From NCBI RefSeq assembly GCF_001676705.1, contig NZ_CP016170.1, forward strand, positions 3,782,001-3,846,000: a stretch of DNA of 64,000 nt, read 5' to 3'. The position numbers and the translations under genes were made by a program. Every line of letters begins with the position of its first letter. Positions within the stretch are counted from its first letter, which is position 1. The DNA is from Bordetella bronchialis (GTDB taxonomy: Bacteria; Pseudomonadota; Gammaproteobacteria; Burkholderiales; Burkholderiaceae_B). The notes below the pieces were generated by a model that worked only from the letters and a program-made list of their open reading frames with translations, was not told the origin of the DNA and did not search any database. Positions 58,950-64,000 of the stretch are shown here, piece after piece.

Positions 58950-59174
58950 CTAGCGCGCCCCGGGCTGGCGCGCCCCGGGCTGGCGCGGCGGCTTGTAGGC
59001 GGAAATGACCGGGCGGATGCCGCGGGCGCGCTCCATCTCCGCGTAGACCTCGGCGATGAACGCGGCGACCTGGTCGCCCAGGCCCTTCAGCCGCAGGCGG
59101 CGGAACCACGGTGGGCCGCCGGACCACCCTCGCCTGGTTTGGAACGCGCGGCCTTTCAGGATGGTGTCGCTCAT
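58950..59174 (-). CDS. Small basic protein of unknown function
   Basis: 74-residue reading frame I do not recognise. It begins MSDTILKGRAFQTRRGW, has a predicted helix in the middle (LGDQVAAFIAEVYAEMERARG) and ends in a duplicated RQPGA RQPGA tail. The ATG at 59174 is preceded by GGGAG seven bases upstream, good support for translation. The duplicated tail is encoded by two copies of a 15-bp GC-rich repeat at about 58953-58983. It lies between lpxO (convergent) and hrpA (upstream, same strand). No signal peptide or membrane segment. Confidence 0.6.
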   Translation of the reverse strand: MSDTILKGRAFQTRRGWSGGPPWFRRLRLKGLGDQVAAFIAEVYAEMERARGIRPVISAYKPPRQPGARQPGAR

Positions 59175-59297
59175 GGTCTTCTCCCGCAGACAGGATGGAT
59201 GAAGCTACCTGAACGATGATATGCCTCGCGCTTGACGCATGGCAATGGCCGGTCCCCTGCGCGGGGCGCCGCGTGGCACTTGCGCCACGCCGCCATC

Positions 59298-62200
59298 CTA
59301 GCGCCGCATCGACTCCCAGGACTTCTGCAGGCGCTTCACCGATACCGGCATGGGCGTACGCAGCTCCTGCGCGAACAGGGCCACCCGCAGCTCTTCGAGC
59401 AGCCAGCGGAACTCGTCCAGGCGCGCGTCGGGCGCCCCCTTGAGCGCCGCGCGGGCGCGCTGGTATTGCGTCAGCAAGGGCGCCATCTCGGCCATCAGGC
59501 GCTGGTCGCGCCCCGGATCGGCACGCAGCTTGTCTATGCGCGCGACGGCCGCCTTCAGGTAACGGGGGAAATGCGCCAGCTGGGCATAAGGCGACTCACG
59601 CAGGAAGGCGGGCGGAACCAGGGCGCCGACCTGCTGCTGCAGGTCCGCATAGGCCGCCGCATGCGCCTTGGCCTGGGGCAATTTTCGCTGCAGCGCGGCC
59701 CACTCCGCCAGCACCGCCGCGGCCAGCCGCGCGACCTCCTGCGCCAGGAGTCCCAGCCGGCTTTTGCCTTCCAGGCGCCGCGACTCGAACTCCGCCTGAT
59801 TGACCGGCCAGGGGTCGGCCAAGCAAGCCCGCTCCAGGGCGCAATCGATGATCTGGTCGCGCAGGAACTCTTGCGTGCCCAGCGGCATGAACAGCATGCT
59901 CATGCGGGTCAGGTCGGGCAGGTTTTTTTCCAGGAACTTGATCTGCTCGCGCAGTCCCAGCCGGAACAGCCGCAGCAGGCCGGCCCGATGGTGCTTGCGC
60001 GCCTCGTCGGGGTCGTCGAAGACGTCCAGGTCGCAGTGCGTGCCGCGGTCCACCAGCGCCGGATAGCCGATGACGGACTGGCCCTTGCGCTTGATCTCCA
60101 TGATTTCCGGCAGTTCGCCGAAGGACCAGCTGGTCAGGCCATCCTGGGCCAGCGCCTGCGCCACCTGCGTATCGCGCGCGGCCAGCTGCTGGAAATCCGC
60201 CTGCGCCTGGCGGCCGAACTCGGCCTTCAGCGAGGCCAGGTTGCGGCCGGCCGCCAGCATGCGCCCATGCTCGTCGACCACGCGGAAATTCATGAATAGA
60301 TGCGCCGGCAGCGTTTCCAGCTTGAAATCGGCGGGCTGGGGGCGGACCTTGACCTGATCCCACATATCCGTCGCCAGGGCGTCGAGCAGCCCCTGCTGGG
60401 GGTCGCCCAGGCGATCGAACCAGCGGTCGTAGAAACCCGCGGCATAGTCGGGCAGGGGCACGCAGTGGCGGCGTATCTTCTGCGGCAGCGACTTCAGCAG
60501 CAGGTGGACTTTTTCCTTGAGCATGCCGGGCACCAGCCATTCGCAGCGCTGCGGGTCGATCTGGTTCAGCGCGAACAGCGGCACGGAAAGCGTCACGCCG
60601 TCGCGCGGCGAGCCGGGTTCGAAGTGGTAATCCAGCGCCATGGTGACGCCCTGCCATTCCACCTTCTTGGGAAAGACCTCGGTCGTGATGCCGGCGGCCT
60701 CATGGCGCATCAGGGCGTCGCGGGTCAGCAGCAGCGCGTCGGCCGCGGGCTTGTCCAGGCCCGCGTACCATTTTTCCAGGGTTGCCAGCTGGCTCATCCC
60801 GGCCGGGATCTGCCTGTCGTAGAAGGCCTGGATCAGTGTGTCGTCCACCAGGATGTCCGGCCGCCGCGCCCGATGCTCCAGTTTCTCGATCTCGGCGATC
60901 AGGCGGCGGTTGTGGGCGACGAAGGGCAGGCGCGTGTCCAGCTCCCCCGGTACCAGCGCATCGCGGATGAAAATCTCGCGGGCATGGTCGGGGTTGATGC
61001 GGCCGTAGTGCACCCGCCGTCCGGTGTAGATGGTCAGGCCATACAAGGTGGCGCGTTCGTTGGCGACCACCTGCCCGGCCTTTTTTTCCCAGCGCGGATC
61101 GGACCAATTGCGGCGCAGCAGATGCGCCGCGGCGCGTTCGATCCAGGCCGGCTCGATGCGGGCGACGCAGCGCGCATACAGGCGCGTGGTTTCCACGAGT
61201 TCGGCCGCGACGATCCAGCGCCCCGCCTTCCTGGCCAGCCGCGAGCTGGGATGGATATGGAAGCGGATGTCCCGCGCGCCCTGGTAATGCCCGCCCTCGT
61301 CGCTTTTGTAGCCGATATTGCCCAGCAGCCCGCTGAGCAGCGCCATATGGATCTGTTCGAAGGTGGCTTCGGCCTGGTTCAGGCGCCAGCCTTGTTCGCC
61401 CACCACCGCGGCCAGTTGCGTATGGACATCGTGCCATTCGCGCAGCCGCAGCGGCGACAGGAAGTTCTGGCGCAGCAGGCCCACCAGCTTGCGCTGCGAT
61501 GCCTTGTGCTGGACCTGTTCGCCGTACCAGCGCCACAGCTTCAGGAAGGACAGGAATTCCGATTTGTCGTCGGCGAATTTCGCATGCGCGTTCTCGGCGG
61601 CTTCCTTTTCCTGCATGGGACGGTCGCGCGGGTCCTGGATGGACAGCGCCGACGCGATGACCAGCATTTCCGCCAGGCACTGCTGTTCGCGCGCGGCCAG
61701 GATCATGCGGCCGATGCGCGGATCCAGCGGCAGGCGCGCCAGCTCCTGTCCGGTGCGGGTCAGGGTGTAGACGATGCGGGGCTGGTCATCGCCGCTGCCT
61801 TCCGCACCGTCCTGCTCGCCGCGCTGCACGGTTTCGATGGCGCCGAGCTCCTGCAGCAGGTGGTAGCCGTCGGCGATGGCGCGGCCTGGCGGCGCCTCGA
61901 CGAAAGGAAAATCCTCGATGTCGTCGAGCTTGAGCGACTTCATGCGCAGGATCACGGAAGCCAGCGATGAACGCAGGACCTCCGGATCGGTGAACGGCGC
62001 GCGGGCGTTGAAGTCGGCCTCGTCGTACAGGCGGATGCAGACGCCCGGGCCGACGCGCCCGCAGCGTCCCGCGCGCTGGTTGGCGGAGGCGCGGCTGACG
62101 GGCTCGATGCGCAGCTGCTCGACCTTGTTGCGCCAGGAATAGCGCTTGACCCGCGCCAGGCCGCTATCGACCACGAAGCGGATGCCGGGGACCGTCAGCG

Positions 62201-63269
62201 AGGTCTCGGCCACATTGGTGGCCAGCACCACGCGCCGGCCGCTGCCGCGCGGCCGGAAGATCTGTTCCTGTTCCGCCTGCGAGAGGCGCGCGTACAGCGC
62301 CAGGACCTCGGTGCCGACGGGGTGTTGCTTGCGCAAAGCCTCGGAGGCCTCGCGGATCTCGCGTTCGCCGGGCAGGAAGACCAGGATATCGCCAGGGCCG
62401 TGGCGCGCGCATTCGTCCACGGCGTCGACGATGGCGTCGATCAGGTCGCGCTCTTCGTCCCCGGCGCGCTCGCGCGCCGGACGGGCACCGGCATCGGGCG
62501 CGGCGGCCCGGCCGGATGCCGGCCCGGCATCGTCGTCGACATCGTCGCGGCGAACCGGGCGATAGCGGACTTCGACCGGATACAGGCGCCCGGAGACCTC
62601 GATGACCGGTGCGGCCCGATCCGGCGCCTCGGCGAAATGCCGGGCGAAGCGTTCGGCGTCGATGGTGGCGGACGTGATGATGACTTTCAGGTCCGGCCGC
62701 CGCGGCAGCACGCGCTTCAGATAGCCGAGCAGGAAATCGATGTTCAGGCTGCGCTCGTGCGCCTCGTCGATGATCAGCGTGTCGTAGCGCTTGAGCAAGG
62801 GATCGCGCTGCGTCTCGGCCAGCAGGATGCCGTCGGTCATCAGCTTGATCGCCGCGTTGGGCCCGGTACGGTCATTGAACCGGACCTGGTAGCCGACGAC
62901 CTCGCCCAACGGGGTTTCGAGCTCGTCGGCGATGCGGCGCGCCACCGAGGTCGCCGCCAGCCGGCGCGGCTGCGTATGGCCGATCATGCGCGTACGGCCG
63001 CGCCCCAGGTCCAGGCAGATCTTGGGCAGCTGCGTGGTCTTGCCGGAGCCGGTTTCGCCACTGACGATGACGACCTGGTGGGCGGCGATCGCGCGCGCGA
63101 TCTCATCGCGGCGGGCGCTGACCGGCAGGTCTTCGGGATAGCGGATGGCCGGAATGGCGCGCGGCGCGGGAGCGGGGGCGGTGGCGGGCGGCGAGGCAGG
63201 ACGGGACGGCGCGACCGCTTCAGGCGCGGCCCGGCCGCGCCGAGAGGGAATCTGGGGCTTGACGGTCAT
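59298..63269 (-). CDS. hrpA: ATP-dependent RNA helicase HrpA
   Basis: DEAH-box RNA helicase of 1323 residues, full length for HrpA. Motif I GETGSGKT is at 71-78 and DEAH at 168-171 (IIDEAHERSLN); QRAGRCGRVGPG is motif VI. The helicase-associated and OB domains are followed by the long C-terminal DUF3418 region. An Ala/Pro-rich N-terminal tail (1-40) and an Asp/Arg/Ala-rich insert near 240-275 are probably disordered. The ATG 63269 lacks a ribosome binding site; a perfect TATAAT (63282-63277) ends 7 nt before it. HrpA of E. coli acts on stalled ribosomes and fimbrial mRNA. Confidence 0.95.
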   Translation of the reverse strand: MTVKPQIPSRRGRAAPEAVAPSRPASPPATAPAPAPRAIPAIRYPEDLPVSARRDEIARAIAAHQVVIVSGETGSGKTTQLPKICLDLGRGRTRMIGHTQPRRLAATSVARRIADELETPLGEVVGYQVRFNDRTGPNAAIKLMTDGILLAETQRDPLLKRYDTLIIDEAHERSLNIDFLLGYLKRVLPRRPDLKVIITSATIDAERFARHFAEAPDRAAPVIEVSGRLYPVEVRYRPVRRDDVDDDAGPASGRAAAPDAGARPARERAGDEERDLIDAIVDAVDECARHGPGDILVFLPGEREIREASEALRKQHPVGTEVLALYARLSQAEQEQIFRPRGSGRRVVLATNVAETSLTVPGIRFVVDSGLARVKRYSWRNKVEQLRIEPVSRASANQRAGRCGRVGPGVCIRLYDEADFNARAPFTDPEVLRSSLASVILRMKSLKLDDIEDFPFVEAPPGRAIADGYHLLQELGAIETVQRGEQDGAEGSGDDQPRIVYTLTRTGQELARLPLDPRIGRMILAAREQQCLAEMLVIASALSIQDPRDRPMQEKEAAENAHAKFADDKSEFLSFLKLWRWYGEQVQHKASQRKLVGLLRQNFLSPLRLREWHDVHTQLAAVVGEQGWRLNQAEATFEQIHMALLSGLLGNIGYKSDEGGHYQGARDIRFHIHPSSRLARKAGRWIVAAELVETTRLYARCVARIEPAWIERAAAHLLRRNWSDPRWEKKAGQVVANERATLYGLTIYTGRRVHYGRINPDHAREIFIRDALVPGELDTRLPFVAHNRRLIAEIEKLEHRARRPDILVDDTLIQAFYDRQIPAGMSQLATLEKWYAGLDKPAADALLLTRDALMRHEAAGITTEVFPKKVEWQGVTMALDYHFEPGSPRDGVTLSVPLFALNQIDPQRCEWLVPGMLKEKVHLLLKSLPQKIRRHCVPLPDYAAGFYDRWFDRLGDPQQGLLDALATDMWDQVKVRPQPADFKLETLPAHLFMNFRVVDEHGRMLAAGRNLASLKAEFGRQAQADFQQLAARDTQVAQALAQDGLTSWSFGELPEIMEIKRKGQSVIGYPALVDRGTHCDLDVFDDPDEARKHHRAGLLRLFRLGLREQIKFLEKNLPDLTRMSMLFMPLGTQEFLRDQIIDCALERACLADPWPVNQAEFESRRLEGKSRLGLLAQEVARLAAAVLAEWAALQRKLPQAKAHAAAYADLQQQVGALVPPAFLRESPYAQLAHFPRYLKAAVARIDKLRADPGRDQRLMAEMAPLLTQYQRARAALKGAPDARLDEFRWLLEELRVALFAQELRTPMPVSVKRLQKSWESMRR

Positions 63270-63276
63270 TCCCGCG

Positions 63277-63282
63277 ATTATA
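63277..63282 (-). promoter_or_regulatory. -10 element 7 nt before the hrpA ATG
   Basis: Perfect TATAAT, then CGCGGGA and ATG. No convincing -35 box. Same layout as at five other genes in the window. Confidence 0.4.
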
Positions 63283-63421
63283 GTTTCCGCGTGGCGGGCG
63301 CCCTCCCCGGGGCGTTCATGGGCGCGCGCCGTGCGGCCCTGGCGACGTCGCGACTATGGGCGACTTTGTCCGGCCCCGGTCCGCCCGGCCGCGGGCATGC
63401 CAGCTCCGACCGCGGCCTGCG

Positions 63422-64000
63422 CTAGCGGATGATCAATTTGCCATCGGACAACTTGGCCGTACCGGCGGGCATGTCCTCGGTGATTTCCTCGCGCCGGTTG
63501 ACCACCTGCAATTCCACCCCGCCATGGATCTTGCGCGAGGCGTGGATCGTGGCGTCCTCGGCCACGGAGTTCTCCGCGGCCAGGCGCCGCTCGCGCGCGT
63601 CGACGCCGGCCAGGTCCTTCATCAATTTGGCATGGGTCTGCACCGCGCGCTCGCCGATGCCATTGGCGGCTTTCTCCGGGTTCTTGCGCAAGAAAATCAG
63701 CAGCTGCTCCAGCTTGCCTTTTTCCTCCTGCAAGCGCTTGCGCGTGCGCTGCAGCGCTTCCTTCTGGGCCTGGGCATGCGGATTGACGCCGACCTGGATA
63801 ATGGTTTTGACGCCCGCCATGGTACCCAGCGTGGCGGCCCGCACGCCGCGCAGCGCGCGCACCTGGCCGCCGCTGATGTTGCCCTGGGTGGAGCCCTTGG
63901 CGCCCACGGTGACGGTGTGGCCGGCGTTCACCTCGCTCTGGCGGATTTCGCTCTCGACCTCGACATTCTGGCCGGCATTGATCGAGGCATTGCCGATGAA
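63422..64000 (-). CDS. FapA/DUF342-family protein (partial, N-terminus beyond right edge)
   Basis: The last 192 residues of a protein whose start lies outside the window. The visible part begins with a right-handed beta-solenoid (GNASINAGQNVEVESEIRQS, then VNAGHTVTVGAKGSTQGNISGG), the DUF342/FapA repeat pattern. It continues into a charged coiled coil (about 50-120 of the visible part, QKEALQRTRKRLQEEKGKLEQ) and ends in a short beta region. FapA-type proteins are polymer-like and of uncertain function. A GTG inside the fragment is not taken as start because the solenoid continues upstream of it. It lies upstream of hrpA on the same strand. Confidence 0.8.
   Translation of the reverse strand, partial: FIGNASINAGQNVEVESEIRQSEVNAGHTVTVGAKGSTQGNISGGQVRALRGVRAATLGTMAGVKTIIQVGVNPHAQAQKEALQRTRKRLQEEKGKLEQLLIFLRKNPEKAANGIGERAVQTHAKLMKDLAGVDARERRLAAENSVAEDATIHASRKIHGGVELQVVNRREEITEDMPAGTAKLSDGKLIIR

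Noticed and set aside
59232..63425. Several 300-550-codon plus-strand frames opposite hrpA
   Set aside because: Low-complexity translation and no conserved motifs, while hrpA is complete on the minus strand.

Overview
The window reads as a chromosomal segment of a high-GC betaproteobacterium of the family Alcaligenaceae, most likely Bordetella or a close relative such as Achromobacter. The evidence is the gene content and order (glcDEF, aroG, tldD, pepN-fbp, yebC-purD-hemF-nadD-rsfS-rlmH-maf, dnaE joined to LPS-core genes, lpxO), the betaproteobacterial type of the 16S/23S genes, and uniformly GC-rich codon use. There are no insertion sequences, prophage genes or CRISPR arrays. This is mostly core genome, so the unusual content is mainly in regulation and RNA.

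Layout. 1-4676 (minus): a D-lactate-type FAD dehydrogenase followed by glcD, glcE and a glcF cut by the left edge. 4754-8465 (minus): aroG, tldD and a nitrilase-family amidase; the aroG leader carries what looks like a complete Phe/Tyr transcription attenuator. 8583-13633: an H-NS-like protein, a DUF4136 lipoprotein, and pepN-fbp. 13769-21270: a small lipoprotein, a quinone oxidoreductase, an EamA transporter, then marR and a NodT/EmrA/EmrB tripartite efflux operon that share an operator-like motif. 21373-27827: an LPS-type glycosyltransferase, tartrate/malate dehydrogenase, a class III aminotransferase, a HerA-like ATPase and yebC. 27929-32403: purD, hemF, nadD, rsfS, rlmH and maf, all rightward.

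32458-39911 (minus): dctA and a full rRNA operon (16S, tRNA-Ile, tRNA-Ala, 23S, 5S) with promoter, boxA sites, processing stem and terminator. The 23S gene carries an intervening-sequence-like insertion of about 110 nt in the helix 45 region. The dctA-rrn block lies between maf and rng, which are neighbours in many proteobacteria. 40438-49686: rng, DUF924, a copper-type set (DUF2946, YcnI, CopC-CopD fusion), msbA, a family 9 glycosyltransferase, YdcF and a YkgJ-type cysteine-cluster protein.

49801-57906 (minus): dnaE followed by two family 4 glycosyltransferases, one family 2 glycosyltransferase and two polysaccharide deacetylases. The first five genes overlap by 4 bp at each junction. lpxO diverges from dnaE, so with msbA and the family 9 transferase this half of the window is rich in envelope/LPS functions. 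58950-64000: a small unknown protein, hrpA, and a FapA/DUF342 protein cut by the right edge.

Recurring signal: six genes (marR, eamA, rsfS, one deacetylase, dnaE, hrpA) have a -10-like hexamer ending 6-7 nt before the ATG and no ribosome binding site, which suggests leaderless mRNAs. Coordinates and motifs were read by eye from the sequence; family assignments rest on recognised motifs and were not database-checked.
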